Below, piece after piece: positions 16,648-25,822 of a DNA stretch of 38,219 bases (the first letter of the stretch is position 1; every line of letters starts with the position of its first letter). Origin of the DNA: Pseudoalteromonas sp. S2755. GTDB taxonomy: Bacteria > Pseudomonadota > Gammaproteobacteria > Enterobacterales > Alteromonadaceae. The stretch lies in NCBI RefSeq assembly GCF_005886535.1, contig NZ_PNDS01000015.1:1-38219 (forward strand). Reading direction: 5' to 3'. The position numbers were made by a program, and so were the translations under genes. Below the pieces are notes generated by a model that was not told where the DNA came from, did no database searches, and saw only the letters and a list, made by a program, of their open reading frames with translations.

Positions 16648-18697
16648 ATACTTGCCGCACTGTCTCTCTAAGCGTTGTGGTGAGGGCTTTTTTACCAGAT
16701 AACCCAAGCAAATTAAGTACGACTTGGGTCGAATGTTGCTGTAATATTAGACGAATTACTAATGCTTTGGAAACTTTAGTTAAGTTTTTAAGCAATCGAG
16801 GATCGGTTGTGATCAGCTGCCATAAAAAAGGACATACTTGTTGCTCGACCGGATTGCTGTTACGTAGATAGCACAAATAATCCAGCTGTTCACTAGTTAT
16901 GCTTTTAAAGGGCATTGTAGCTAATATAGCGGCAACCACCTCAGTATCAAGTTGTTGATAGTGCGAGCGTAACTGATAGAAAAAAGCTTGTTTAAATACT
17001 TGAGTATAGGTGTTGTCTAATTCGCCTCTGACTTTTTTAAGCATCAAAACTGCGTACTCGCCACTGGCTTTATCTTGCTTAAACCCCAGTTTCATTGGCT
17101 GATAGTGGCGCTGTGACCAAAACGAAAGCAACGGCGCTGTAAGACCAAAACTGGTTCCTATGTAACTGATATCTTTTGATAATGTGGTTTCAAAGGAAGC
17201 CAGTAGGCGGCGGCCAATTCCTTGCTGTTGTACATCTGGGTGTACGGCTATTCTAACGACTCTAGCGCTTTTTTCGGTGACAAAGCGGTTGTCACCAAAG
17301 CTTGTCGTTAGCTGCTGCGCCATGAGATGGCCTGCGGGCCTTCGCGTTCCTACCAGAATATCTCCTGCGAGATCTGCAGCGAGTCCGCCTTCGATAACAG
17401 CAAGGCAAATGCCTACTAGCTCGTTATTGCAAAATGCGCCCTGTAAGTGGAGATCGGGTGCATCTAATAATTGCCTTAAATCATCCACGCTGGTTTGATA
17501 ATGTGCTAATACGAGTAGTGAAAATACTTGCTCAAGTAACGAGCTATTTTCTAACAACTCACTCTGTGCGATAGCACGCATTGTGGTTGGCGAGGTGAGT
17601 TGGGGTGATGTCGCTTTACACTCGAGTACAAATAAATCCCTGATCTGCCGCTCTAGTGGATCATCCGATGCGTAGCGAATAGGAGTCGACAAGGTGAAGT
17701 TAAGATAACTTGGGTAATGTGATTCCAAGTAGCGCTTAAACCGCAATGTGTAGCCTCTACCATTACCCTCATAACCAACTATGGTACTGGAAAAAATGCA
17801 GCGAAAACCAAATTGAGCGACTTGTATTAAAAATGGAACTGGCAAGGCGGCTGCTTCATCCACCAAAATAACCGTATTGCTATCAAGCGTAGAGGCTTGT
17901 TGTAGTAACGCATCTGGTGCCAGATAGCTGAGATTAGCCAGCTTCTTCGTTTTTACATCAACCTCGGTATTGAGTGCTTGAGCAAGCATGTCAAAGCAAC
18001 TATGTAGAGCATGGAAATGGCGGCTACAAATAACAAATTGTTGTGTAGGGTGCTTTGATGCCAAGAGGCCCAATAGCGCGCTCTTCCCCCGACCTCTATC
18101 TGCGCTCAGTAATACAGGTTTTTGCCGGTTTTCCAATGCTGTGGAGAGTTGTGCCAGTACGTTTTGTTGCTCTTCAATACCGCAAACCGCTGAACTTGCA
18201 GCAAGATACGCTGAGGGCAGTTGAACCCCAAAGTGCTCGCTGATATGCCAAGCTGGTTGTTGCTGCCAGAGTTGCTGCCACCTTTTTAAAAAGTAGCTAT
18301 GTTTGGGTATTTGCCCCTCAGAGCACCAGCGGGTAATTGCAGGGTCTAGCCAGTGGTCGAGTGCATCTAATTCGGGAAGTAACAACAGCAGTAAGCCGCC
18401 TGCCTTTACAGTGCCCGCCGCAGCTGCGATTTTGTTAGGCACAATACCACTAAAGCCGTCGTAGACTAAGTTGCTAAATTCTTGTCCGAGTATTTGGTGT
18501 AAATGCTCAGGCCAAACGGCATTTTCCAATGCCTTACTGCTACTTAGGATAAGATTATCGTTTGAGTTTGCTAGTAGCTGCTGACACTGCGCGTAGCACC
18601 AAGCTTGGCTGCCGGTGATAAGCAAGAGTTGCCGATGGCGCGCATCGGCAAGCTGAGAGCGTAATAGCGGCAGATTAGAGTGCTTGAAGTCTTGCAT
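16628..18697 (-). CDS. tmcA: tRNA(Met) cytidine acetyltransferase TmcA
   Basis: A 689-aa enzyme that makes N4-acetylcytidine at the wobble base of elongator tRNA-Met using acetyl-CoA and ATP. The N-terminal part is a DUF1726-like domain. The RNA-helicase-like ATPase module has Walker A SADRGRGKS (198-206) and Walker B VDEAAALPVPFL (about 280). The GNAT acetyltransferase domain has VRIAVHPDVQQQGIGRRLL (about 490), and the C-terminus is the tRNA-binding domain. Length and order match E. coli TmcA (671 aa). It overlaps uvrD by 23 bp at its start and the binding-protein gene at its end, so these genes form a tightly packed minus-strand unit. The start at 18697 is near the family N-terminus. Confidence 0.95.
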   Translation of the reverse strand: MQDFKHSNLPLLRSQLADARHRQLLLITGSQAWCYAQCQQLLANSNDNLILSSSKALENAVWPEHLHQILGQEFSNLVYDGFSGIVPNKIAAAAGTVKAGGLLLLLLPELDALDHWLDPAITRWCSEGQIPKHSYFLKRWQQLWQQQPAWHISEHFGVQLPSAYLAASSAVCGIEEQQNVLAQLSTALENRQKPVLLSADRGRGKSALLGLLASKHPTQQFVICSRHFHALHSCFDMLAQALNTEVDVKTKKLANLSYLAPDALLQQASTLDSNTVILVDEAAALPVPFLIQVAQFGFRCIFSSTIVGYEGNGRGYTLRFKRYLESHYPSYLNFTLSTPIRYASDDPLERQIRDLFVLECKATSPQLTSPTTMRAIAQSELLENSSLLEQVFSLLVLAHYQTSVDDLRQLLDAPDLHLQGAFCNNELVGICLAVIEGGLAADLAGDILVGTRRPAGHLMAQQLTTSFGDNRFVTEKSARVVRIAVHPDVQQQGIGRRLLASFETTLSKDISYIGTSFGLTAPLLSFWSQRHYQPMKLGFKQDKASGEYAVLMLKKVRGELDNTYTQVFKQAFFYQLRSHYQQLDTEVVAAILATMPFKSITSEQLDYLCYLRNSNPVEQQVCPFLWQLITTDPRLLKNLTKVSKALVIRLILQQHSTQVVLNLLGLSGKKALTTTLRETVRQVYEYFRC

Positions 18698-20840
18698 AGG
18701 CGGTTACTAACCACTTACTACCAACATCATCAAAGCTAACTTGAATGCGTGACTGAGCACCAGCACCTTCATAGTTAAGCACTGTGCCTGCACCAAATTT
18801 GGCATGCAGGACACGCTGGCCTAAATTAAAGCCGCTATCTTCAAAAGTCGCATGACTGATTGATGGGCTGAATCGACCTGAGTTAGCAGGGCGAGAAATT
18901 TGTGTTTTAATCCGAATTTCTTCCATGCAGTCTTCAGGAATTTCACGTAAGAACCTTGAAGGGCTGTGATGTTTTTCTTGACCATACAAGCGGCGGCTTT
19001 CTGCGTGGCTAATGTAAAGCTTATCCATGGCACGCGTCATCCCGACGTAGCACAAGCGGCGCTCTTCTTCCAAGCGGCCCGATTCTTCATTACTTTGCTG
19101 CGATGGGAACATGCCTTCTTCCACCCCAACCATAAAGACCAGTGGGAACTCGAGACCTTTGGCCGAGTGCAGCGTCATCATTTGTACCGCGTCTTCGTGT
19201 TCGTCAGCCTGGCCTTCGCCTGCCTCCAAAGAGGTATAGGCTAAAAAGCCTTGTAATGGTGAAGTAAAATCTTCATCGATAGGCAGTTCATACTGACCAC
19301 AAGCACTGATTAATTCTTCCAAGTTTTCCACTCGAGCGCGGCCTTTTTCGCCTTTTTCGGCTTGATACATTGCCATTAGACCTGACTGCTCAATGGCCGT
19401 CTGCGCTTGTTGTGACAGTTCAAGCTCGGCAATTTTATCGTCGAGCTGCTCGACTAATTCAATAAATTTTGTCACCGCTGTAGCTGCTCTTCCCGCTAAA
19501 TGCTTTTGCGCAAGCACGGCTTTGGCTGCATCCCAAAGTGAGAGTGATTCGTGACGCGCACAATCGCGAATATGGCTTAACGTTTTATCACCAATACCAC
19601 GGGTAGGCGTGTTTATCACACGCTCAAATGCTGCGTCATCATTGCGATTGCTGATTATACGAAGATAAGACAGGGCATCTTTAATCTCTTGGCGTTCGAA
19701 GAAACGCATACCGCCATAAATACGGTATTTTAACCCTTCTTGAAGTAGGGCTTCTTCTAACACTCGGGATTGTGCGTTATTTCTGTAGAGTACGGCGCTG
19801 TCGCTGAGCGCATTGCCAGCCTGTAACCAAGATTTAATTTTGCCAACCACAAAGCGTGCTTCATCAAGCTCATTAAAAGCGGCGTAAATTGAAATTGGCT
19901 CGCCTTGGTTACCGTCGGTCCAGAGACTTTTACCCATTCGTTCCGCGTTGTTTTCAATGAGCGCATTGGATGCTTTTAGAATGGTTGCAGTAGAACGATA
20001 ATTTTGTTCAAGTCGGATCGTTTCGGCGTTAAAGTCGTCCAGAAAACGTTTGATGTTTTCTATTTTTGCACCACGCCAGCCGTAAATACTTTGGTCGTCA
20101 TCACCTACGATCATGATATTGTTGTCACTACCTGCAAGCAGGCGCAACCACAAATATTGAATGCTGTTGGTATCTTGGAACTCGTCCACTAGCATATGAC
20201 GGAAGCGTTGTTGATAGTGACGTAGCAAGGTAGGTTGTTGCTGTAATAGCTCGTAGCAGCGCAATAGGATCTCAGCAAAGTCAACAAGGCCAGCTCTATC
20301 ACAGGCATCTTGGTAAGCACTATACACATTCAACATCAACTGCTCATTGACATCATATGCTTGAATATCTTTGGGTCTCAACCCTTCGTCTTTACGCGCG
20401 CTGATGTACCAGCTTAACTGCTTAGGTGGCCACTTTTTCTCATCGATATTCATGGCTTTGAGCAAACGGCGGATCATTCGTTGCTGATCATCGCTATCTA
20501 AAATTTGAAATGATTCTGGTAATTTAGCTTCACGGTGATGGGCGCGTAACATGCGGTGGGCAAGGCCGTGGAAAGTACCTATCCACATACCACCAACAGG
20601 GCCATTGAGCGTCGCTTCAACACGAGCACGCATTTCTTTGGCTGCCTTATTGGTAAAGGTTACTGCAAAGATACTAAATGGAGAAGCGTGCTCAACTTGC
20701 ATAAGCCAAGCTATACGATGAACGAGTACTCGTGTTTTACCTGAACCCGCACCTGCGAGCACTAGCATGTTTTGCAGAGGTGCGGCGACTGCATCGCGCT
20801 GTTTGTCGTTGAGGCCGTCGAGTAATTCTGATACGTCCAT
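18675..20840 (-). CDS. uvrD: DNA helicase II UvrD
   Basis: A 721-aa superfamily 1A 3'-5' helicase, essentially the E. coli length (720). Seen are LNDKQRDAVAAP, Walker A GAGSGKT (30-36), LVDEFQDTNSIQYLW (motif II), GDDDQSIYGWRGA (motif III), LEQNYRST, MTLHSAKGLEFPLVF and EERRLCYVGMTRA. The C-terminal tail ends with the Tudor-like VLHAKFGAGTVLNYEG region that binds RNA polymerase in E. coli. It works in mismatch and excision repair and in removing stalled polymerase. An upstream in-frame ATG (20909) has no ribosome-binding site; 20840 matches the family start. A promoter with an overlapping LexA-like box lies about 120 bp upstream, so SOS induction is likely. Confidence 0.97.
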   Translation of the reverse strand: MDVSELLDGLNDKQRDAVAAPLQNMLVLAGAGSGKTRVLVHRIAWLMQVEHASPFSIFAVTFTNKAAKEMRARVEATLNGPVGGMWIGTFHGLAHRMLRAHHREAKLPESFQILDSDDQQRMIRRLLKAMNIDEKKWPPKQLSWYISARKDEGLRPKDIQAYDVNEQLMLNVYSAYQDACDRAGLVDFAEILLRCYELLQQQPTLLRHYQQRFRHMLVDEFQDTNSIQYLWLRLLAGSDNNIMIVGDDDQSIYGWRGAKIENIKRFLDDFNAETIRLEQNYRSTATILKASNALIENNAERMGKSLWTDGNQGEPISIYAAFNELDEARFVVGKIKSWLQAGNALSDSAVLYRNNAQSRVLEEALLQEGLKYRIYGGMRFFERQEIKDALSYLRIISNRNDDAAFERVINTPTRGIGDKTLSHIRDCARHESLSLWDAAKAVLAQKHLAGRAATAVTKFIELVEQLDDKIAELELSQQAQTAIEQSGLMAMYQAEKGEKGRARVENLEELISACGQYELPIDEDFTSPLQGFLAYTSLEAGEGQADEHEDAVQMMTLHSAKGLEFPLVFMVGVEEGMFPSQQSNEESGRLEEERRLCYVGMTRAMDKLYISHAESRRLYGQEKHHSPSRFLREIPEDCMEEIRIKTQISRPANSGRFSPSISHATFEDSGFNLGQRVLHAKFGAGTVLNYEGAGAQSRIQVSFDDVGSKWLVTAYARLQAL

Positions 20841-20958
20841 TGCTTTGCCTATTTGCTCAAATGATGGCAAGTATACCGAGTCGCTGCCGTAAATCCCAGC
20901 ATATCGCAAAGCAAACCTAACCGAGTAAAGGTAACGTTATGATTTATAAAGAAACATA

Positions 20959-20978
20959 AACTGGTTTTTTATACAGTG
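20959..20978 (-). promoter_or_regulatory. LexA (SOS) box upstream of uvrD
   Basis: CTGG-N8-ACAG (20961-20976) within AACTGGTTTTTTATACAGTG matches the gammaproteobacterial LexA consensus CTGT-N8-ACAG except for one base. It overlaps the proposed -10 element, and E. coli uvrD is a known LexA target. Confidence 0.7.
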
Positions 20979-20997
20979 TTTATATTTATTTTTGCAA
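20968..20997 (-). promoter_or_regulatory. putative sigma-70 promoter of uvrD
   Basis: On the minus strand TTGCAA (-35, 20992-20997) and TATAAA (-10, 20968-20973) are 18 bp apart. The -10 lies inside the LexA box, and the -35 lies in the last codons of cheV. Confidence 0.55.
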
Positions 20998-21930
20998 AAC
21001 GTCCTTCAACCGATTTTGTACCTCTGTTACCAATAAATCGGGTTGGAATTTTGATAGAAACGCATTACAACCCACTTTTTCGACCATGGCATTGTTAAAG
21101 CTGCCACTGAGTGAGGTATTGAGAATGACATAAAGGTCTTTCAGGCGACTATCGTTGCGAATTTCGTAGGTCAGTCGATAACCATCCATGACGGGCATTT
21201 CGGCATCGGTGATCACTGCAAGTAATTCTTTTTGTACGTCGATACCTTCGTCGGCCCAGTGCTTTAACACATTGAGCGCCTCTTGGCCGTCAGTTGCTGG
21301 GATGATTTCTATGCCTAATTGTGCCAAGGTATCGGCAACTTGACGACGAGCGGTCGGTGAATCATCGGCATGTAAAATTTTACGACCATGAAACTCATTG
21401 ATGATATCTTTATCTAGAATGTCTTGCGGGATCTCAACTTTGTATTCAACGATTTCGGCAAGTACCTTTTCTACATCGATGATTTCAACGATGTGTTCAG
21501 CGCCGTCACGCTTTATTTTAGTCAGTGCGGTGAGATAATGGTTGCGGCCAACAGACTTAGGAGTTGGCATAATATCGGACCATGTAGTATTGACGATTTG
21601 GTCAACTTTACCAACTAAGAAGGCCTGTACTGAGCGGTTGTACTCTGTGATCACTAAGTTACAGTCTTTGTCCCGGTCACATGGCGGCATGCATATCGCT
21701 TGTCGTAAATCGATAACCGGAATAGACTCGCCACGGATGTTGGTTACGCCACACACTTTAGGGTGTGCGTTGGGCATTTTGTTAAGATGAGGGAGCTTAA
21801 CAACTTCTTTTACTTTAAATACGTTGAGCGCAAAAAAGTGGCGGCTATGAAGATGAAACAATAGCAACTCTAGGCGGTTTTCACCCACCAGTTGTGTACG
21901 CTGATTTACTGAGGCCAATACGCCAGCCAT
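20986..21930 (-). CDS. cheV: CheV chemotaxis coupling protein
   Basis: A 314-aa two-domain protein. The N-terminal CheW-like domain covers about 15-165 (FALNVFKVKEVVKLP, GVTNIRGESIPVIDL, LVGKVDQIVN). The C-terminal receiver covers about 183-312 (ILHADDSPTARR, phospho-acceptor D242 in ITDAEMPVMDGY, NTSLSG). CheV couples receptors to CheA, and phosphorylation of its receiver tunes adaptation. GAGGGG five bases before the ATG is a strong ribosome-binding site. It sits upstream of uvrD on the same strand, but the uvrD promoter in the gap suggests separate control. With the CheW-CZB gene 6 kb away it makes this stretch rich in chemotaxis adaptors. Confidence 0.93.
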   Translation of the reverse strand: MAGVLASVNQRTQLVGENRLELLLFHLHSRHFFALNVFKVKEVVKLPHLNKMPNAHPKVCGVTNIRGESIPVIDLRQAICMPPCDRDKDCNLVITEYNRSVQAFLVGKVDQIVNTTWSDIMPTPKSVGRNHYLTALTKIKRDGAEHIVEIIDVEKVLAEIVEYKVEIPQDILDKDIINEFHGRKILHADDSPTARRQVADTLAQLGIEIIPATDGQEALNVLKHWADEGIDVQKELLAVITDAEMPVMDGYRLTYEIRNDSRLKDLYVILNTSLSGSFNNAMVEKVGCNAFLSKFQPDLLVTEVQNRLKDVLQK

Positions 21931-22052
21931 GTTAACCCCTCATTACTTCTTGTAACCTTTTCTAAGACTATATCAAAGAAGTCGATATGTCGTATTGTTT
22001 TTTGGCTAAAATCTGCAGTAAGGTAGCAGTATGTATTTGATAGGGAAGCAAT

Positions 22053-23132
22053 ATGCCTATAATTTTTAAGCGTTTAGTTGTTTTGATGCGAGCCCATGTG
22101 GATAAGGCAAGCTGGCAACTGTTATTTATGGCAACGCTCATTCATATGTCGGTGACGTGGGGGTTATTATGGCTCAGCAATGAATCGGCGTTATTACCAC
22201 TGAGCACGTTCTTTTATTACTACGTGGTGACGACTTCAACAGTTGGCTACGGAGACTTTAGTGCAACAACGGATTTTGGCCGTTTAGTCGTTGCCATAAT
22301 ACAGATCCCATTTGGCCTTGCGCTATTTGGTGTGTTATTGGGAAAAGCTGGACAATTTGTGACGTATTGGGTGAGAAGAGGCATGACAGGGGAAAAAGAC
22401 TTTGCACATTTGCAAAACCACATTGTAATTTTTGGTTGGCATGATGTCAGAACAAAAAAAATGGTGGATTACATTTTAGGTGACAATAAACGCGAAGATA
22501 GAAAAATCGTATTAGCCGTCACCGAGGCCATGGAGCATCCGCTGTTGAGTTATCCGGAAGTCGCATTTGCGCGTTTAACCAGCTTTACTGATGACGAACA
22601 GCTAAGTCGGATTAACATCGAGCGGGCTGACAAAATCATCATTGATGGCGATGATGATAACCAGACATTTACCACCGCGCTAAAGCTTAGCCGGGTAGTA
22701 AAACCCGAAGCACATATTAGCGCGCACTTCTTGGACGATAGCAAAGCACTGCTTTTAAGAGAGCATTGTAAAAATGTTGAATGCTCAGCATCTATGTCTG
22801 CGGAAATCTTAGTGCGAGCCATGCAAGACCCAGGCTCAAGCCGAGTGCAAGAGGAATTGCTGTCGACGCTACACGGCGATACGCAATTTAGCTTAGCCTT
22901 ACCTGCAGAGGTAAGCTGTTTAACCTTTGGTGATATTTTTGGTTATTTTAAACAGCATCATGATGCGACGCTGCTCGGTGTTGCGCACGATATAAATGCG
23001 CTAAATATGGATCTAAACCCACCTCTGGATTACAACATCACAGGGGGAGATATTTTGCACTATATTGCACCGCAACGGGTGCTTGCATCAGAGGTTGACT
23101 GGTCATCACTATGTTCGAAGAACTCTTCTTGA
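22053..23132 (+). CDS. two-TM potassium channel with RCK (TrkA-N) domain
   Basis: A 359-aa membrane protein. TM1 is at about 21-41, the pore helix and selectivity filter TSTVGYGD at 61-68, and TM2 at about 75-99. A cytoplasmic RCK/TrkA-N domain starts at HIVIFGWHDV (122-131), followed by a regulatory region to the C-terminus. The filter is canonical for K+. The layout resembles MthK/Kch-type ligand-gated channels that assemble as tetramers. The RCK Rossmann motif is FGWHDV rather than the usual G-x-G-x-x-G, so NAD-type binding is doubtful. The 3' end overlaps the next small gene by 22 bp, suggesting co-translation. The start follows a short AT-rich gap from cheV, transcribed divergently. Confidence 0.9.
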   Translation: MPIIFKRLVVLMRAHVDKASWQLLFMATLIHMSVTWGLLWLSNESALLPLSTFFYYYVVTTSTVGYGDFSATTDFGRLVVAIIQIPFGLALFGVLLGKAGQFVTYWVRRGMTGEKDFAHLQNHIVIFGWHDVRTKKMVDYILGDNKREDRKIVLAVTEAMEHPLLSYPEVAFARLTSFTDDEQLSRINIERADKIIIDGDDDNQTFTTALKLSRVVKPEAHISAHFLDDSKALLLREHCKNVECSASMSAEILVRAMQDPGSSRVQEELLSTLHGDTQFSLALPAEVSCLTFGDIFGYFKQHHDATLLGVAHDINALNMDLNPPLDYNITGGDILHYIAPQRVLASEVDWSSLCSKNSS

Positions 23133-23314
23133 TGATTGCTGTTGTGTGCGCTTACTTACTTCCTGTCGCTTTAGTTGCAGGAAGCAAGCGCAGCAAAGGG
23201 CATGAGAAAAACGGCTGGTTGATAGGAACGCTGCTATTTTCTTGGGTCGCTTTGCTGCTATATATCAGCATTGTGCCTAAACACGGGCGACAAAAAGGCA
23301 AAGCAAAACGTTAG
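23111..23314 (+). CDS. 67-aa two-helix membrane protein, unknown
   Basis: A small protein with two predicted membrane helices (about 5-23 and 37-53) separated by the basic loop GSKRSKGHEKN, and a very basic C-terminus (PKHGRQKGKAKR). It begins 22 bp inside the end of the K+ channel gene in another frame, so the two are probably translated together. It may act on or with the channel, but that is inference. The two-helix pattern with a basic loop recalls superinfection-immunity-type small proteins; I do not assign that family. It ends tail-to-tail with the EVE gene over a shared TTAG. The overlap with conserved coding sequence at both ends makes a chance frame possible, but the composition is clearly membrane-protein-like. 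Confidence 0.65.
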   Translation: MFEELFLMIAVVCAYLLPVALVAGSKRSKGHEKNGWLIGTLLFSWVALLLYISIVPKHGRQKGKAKR

Positions 23315-23772
23315 CTTTGCCCCGACATCTCTAAAATAACCTGCCACTCAGGTTCGATGATGGGCATGATGGATAATCGTCCCCCTTTTTTTAGAGCCAG
23401 CTCGGTGAGCGCAGCGTTGGCTTTTATCGCTTGCAGGGTCACCGGGCGTAGGTGTTTCTCGTATGCTAGCGTGACGCCTACCCAGCGAGGGTTATCGGTG
23501 CTTGATTTGGCATCATAATAATCACTGTTTAAGTCAAATTGGTGTGGATCTGGCTCTGCTGCTTTCACTACTTTGGCAATGCCGACAACCGCAGGTACTT
23601 TACAGCTTGAGTGATAAATAAATACTGAATCACCCACCTTAACCTCGTCGCGCAGGAAATTTCTAGCCTGATAATTACGAATTCCTTCCCAAAATGTTTG
23701 CTGCTCAGGCGCGTTTTTTAAGTCATCAATGGAAAATGCATCGGGTTCTGTTTTAAACAGCCAATAAGCCAT
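23311..23772 (-). CDS. EVE-domain protein
   Basis: A 153-aa protein made of a single EVE domain (PUA-like fold): YWLFKTEPDAFSIDDL, WEGIRNYQARNFLRD, VGDSVFIYHSSCK and VGIAKVVKAAEPD are typical, and full length matches the family. EVE domains bind modified bases in RNA or DNA; in many proteobacteria this stand-alone form is a core gene of unknown exact role. It is a single gene with its own start just before a divergent tesB. Its stop overlaps the stop of the small membrane protein by 4 bp. Confidence 0.92.
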   Translation of the reverse strand: MAYWLFKTEPDAFSIDDLKNAPEQQTFWEGIRNYQARNFLRDEVKVGDSVFIYHSSCKVPAVVGIAKVVKAAEPDPHQFDLNSDYYDAKSSTDNPRWVGVTLAYEKHLRPVTLQAIKANAALTELALKKGGRLSIMPIIEPEWQVILEMSGQS

Positions 23773-23855
23773 ATGGGTTAGTCCAATAGTTTGAGTTATG
23801 ATGTATTATACTCATTTGAGCAATATACTTGGTTTGCTACCAGTCCGTGTCTTAA

Positions 23856-23885
23856 TTGGATTTGGTAAAAGTATTATCTCATTAT
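23856..23885 (+). promoter_or_regulatory. possible tesB promoter
   Basis: TTGGAT (23856-23861) and CATTAT (23880-23885) are 18 bp apart, about 40 bp before the tesB start. The match is modest and rests on sequence alone. Confidence 0.4.
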
Positions 23886-23925
23886 AACGACTATCGCCAG
23901 TTCTACTAGACGTTCGGAGTGCAAC

Positions 23926-24783
23926 ATGAGTCAAGTGTTACAAAATCTGTTGGATTTACTCAGCCTTGAAGAAATTGAACAAGGGATATATCGAGGTCAA
24001 AGCCAAGACCTTGGCTTTCCTCAAGTGTTTGGAGGTCAGGTGATGGGGCAGGCGTTGTCTGCGGCAAAATACACCTTACCAGAAGGGCGCTTTGTTAACT
24101 CGCTGCACTCTTACTTTTTGCGTCCTGGTGATGCGAGTAAGCCCATCGTCTACGATGTTGAAAATATTCGTGATGGTCGAAGTTTTAGCACGCGTAGGAT
24201 CAGTGCTATTCAATACGGTAAGCCGATATTTTACATGACTGCCTCTTTCCAAGGGGATGAGCCCGGCGTTTCTCACCAATCTTTGATGCCGGATGTACCA
24301 GAGCCTGAAACGTTAAAGTCATCACTCCACTTTTATCAAGAACATGCGGACCTCATTCCTGAATCACTTCGAGCGAAATTTACGCAAGAAATGCCGCTGG
24401 ATATGCGCCCTGTAAACTTTCAAAATCCATTTAAACCCAAAAAACAGGACCCGGTGAGAAATGTTTGGTTTAAAGCCAATGGTGACATGCCGAATGATAG
24501 AAGGATCCACAACTATTTGCTGGCTTATGCCTCTGATTTTGAATTTTTACCAACAGCACTACAACCACATGGTTTGTCGTTTATGCAGCCGAATATGCAA
24601 GTTGCGACAATAGACCATGCGATGTGGTTTCATCGTCCGTTTAGAATGGATGAGTGGATTTTATATAGTGTTGATAGTCCAAGCGCGTCTAATGGTCGTG
24701 GCCTAGTACGAGGCCAGTTCTTCAACCGCCAAGGTGAGTTAGTTGCGTCAACTATTCAAGAAGGTGTGATGCGTCAACGCTAA
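23926..24783 (+). CDS. tesB: acyl-CoA thioesterase II
   Basis: A 285-aa double-hotdog thioesterase that hydrolyses acyl-CoA to free fatty acid and CoA. The catalytic residues fall at the same numbers as in E. coli TesB (286 aa): D204 in [10 protein letters not shown]228 in [11 protein letters not shown] and Q278 in STIQEGVM. The N-terminal half has [12 protein letters not shown] and [10 protein letters not shown], typical of the first hotdog. The gene stands alone between the divergent EVE gene and a 335-bp gap. Identification is secure. Confidence 0.97.
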   Translation: MSQVLQNLLDLLSLEEIEQGIYRGQSQDLGFPQVFGGQVMGQALSAAKYTLPEGRFVNSLHSYFLRPGDASKPIVYDVENIRDGRSFSTRRISAIQYGKPIFYMTASFQGDEPGVSHQSLMPDVPEPETLKSSLHFYQEHADLIPESLRAKFTQEMPLDMRPVNFQNPFKPKKQDPVRNVWFKANGDMPNDRRIHNYLLAYASDFEFLPTALQPHGLSFMQPNMQVATIDHAMWFHRPFRMDEWILYSVDSPSASNGRGLVRGQFFNRQGELVASTIQEGVMRQR

Positions 24784-25118
24784 TTTGTTGGAAAGTGTAT
24801 GATGCTTTTTAACAGTAATCTTGCTTGGTGCTTTGTACAGCACTAAGCAAAGTATAAACTTATAAAATTATAAATCATTGTTTGCATAGGGTTTTCCTGT
24901 TTTTTGATGGCCGTTCCTAAAGTCGTCTGCACTACTTTTTCCGGTGCTGTATTCGGTTTGATTTTGCACTATCTTTAAAATTCTATCTAGATGTAGCGTA
25001 ATTGCATTTTCCCCCAAACAAAAATTAACACTAAAGTCAGCTAAATTTATCTACATTATTATTAACAAAACGAATCGTCGCGTCACAGATTGGCGCATTA
25101 GACTCTAGGAGAATGATA
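24784..25118. other. intergenic region between tesB and the lipoprotein operon
   Basis: These 335 AT-rich bases contain no convincing gene. GCTTGGTGCT (24823-24832) pairs with AGCACTAAGC (24839-24848) with one mismatch; no T run follows, so it is at best a weak terminator. TTAACA (25025-25030) and TATCTA (25048-25053), 17 bp apart, could be the promoter of the following operon. Confidence 0.4.
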
Positions 25119-25787
25119 ATGAATAAACCGCTCGCCACAGTAATTGCATTGACGTTTGTCGGATTGACCGCGGGTTGCGCAACGGAAGCATCAAGAACGG
25201 TAGAAGCACCAAAAGTGGCCTCATATAACCAGGCTTACAATGGACCAAAAAGTCAGTTAGCGGTTGGTAAATTGCAAAACCGTTCAGCTTTTCATAATGG
25301 TGTGTTTAGTTCCGGACCGGACCGCTTAGGCTCTCAGGCAAAAACTATTCTGACCACACACTTACAGCAGAGTAATCGCTTTATTGTTTTAGATAGAGAA
25401 AACATGACTGAGATCGCCCAAGAAGCTGGGTTTACTGGTACAAAACAAAGTATTAAAGGCGCTAATTTTGTGATCACGGGAGATGTTTCCGAGTTTGGTC
25501 GAAAAGAGGTAGGTGATAAACAGCTATTCGGTATTCTAGGTAAAGGAAAATCGCAAATTGCTTACGCTAAGGTAAATCTGAACATCGTTGATGTGACCAG
25601 TTCAGAAGTTGTTTACTCAGTGCAAGGTGCTGGAGAATACAGTTTATCTAACCGCGAAGTGGTTGGTTTTGGTGGCACTGCGGGGTATGACTCAACGCTA
25701 AACGGTAAGGTACTGGATTTAGCCATTCGTGAGGCGGTTAACAACTTGGTTGGCGGCATCGAGAAAGGCGATTGGAAGCCTTTATAG
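25119..25787 (+). CDS. CsgG/HfaB-like outer-membrane lipoprotein
   Basis: A 222-aa lipoprotein with lipobox LTAGC (Cys20). The CsgG-type alpha/beta domain follows: SQLAVGKLQNRS, GSQAKTILTTHLQQSNRFIVLDRENM, GANFVITGDVSEFG, and LNIVDVTSSEVVYSVQGAGEYSLS. CsgG proteins form outer-membrane secretion pores for curli, but this relative has no curli genes beside it. Instead it heads a three-lipoprotein operon with DUF4810 and DUF799 proteins, the order known from Neisseria (GNA1162 locus) and many gammaproteobacteria. An ATG two codons earlier (25113) is only one base from AGGAG, so 25119, seven bases away, is the likely start. The cargo or role is unknown. Confidence 0.88.
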   Translation: MNKPLATVIALTFVGLTAGCATEASRTVEAPKVASYNQAYNGPKSQLAVGKLQNRSAFHNGVFSSGPDRLGSQAKTILTTHLQQSNRFIVLDRENMTEIAQEAGFTGTKQSIKGANFVITGDVSEFGRKEVGDKQLFGILGKGKSQIAYAKVNLNIVDVTSSEVVYSVQGAGEYSLSNREVVGFGGTAGYDSTLNGKVLDLAIREAVNNLVGGIEKGDWKPL

Positions 25788-25822
25788 ACAATCCCACAGC
25801 TAATCTAAACCTCAGGTAAATT

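Noticed and set aside
20841..20909. UvrD start at 20909
   Set aside because: There is no ribosome-binding site and the extra 23 residues are not family-like; 20840 gives the normal 721 aa.
24823..24848. Hairpin after tesB as a rho-independent terminator
   Set aside because: The stem has a mismatch and no T run on either strand.
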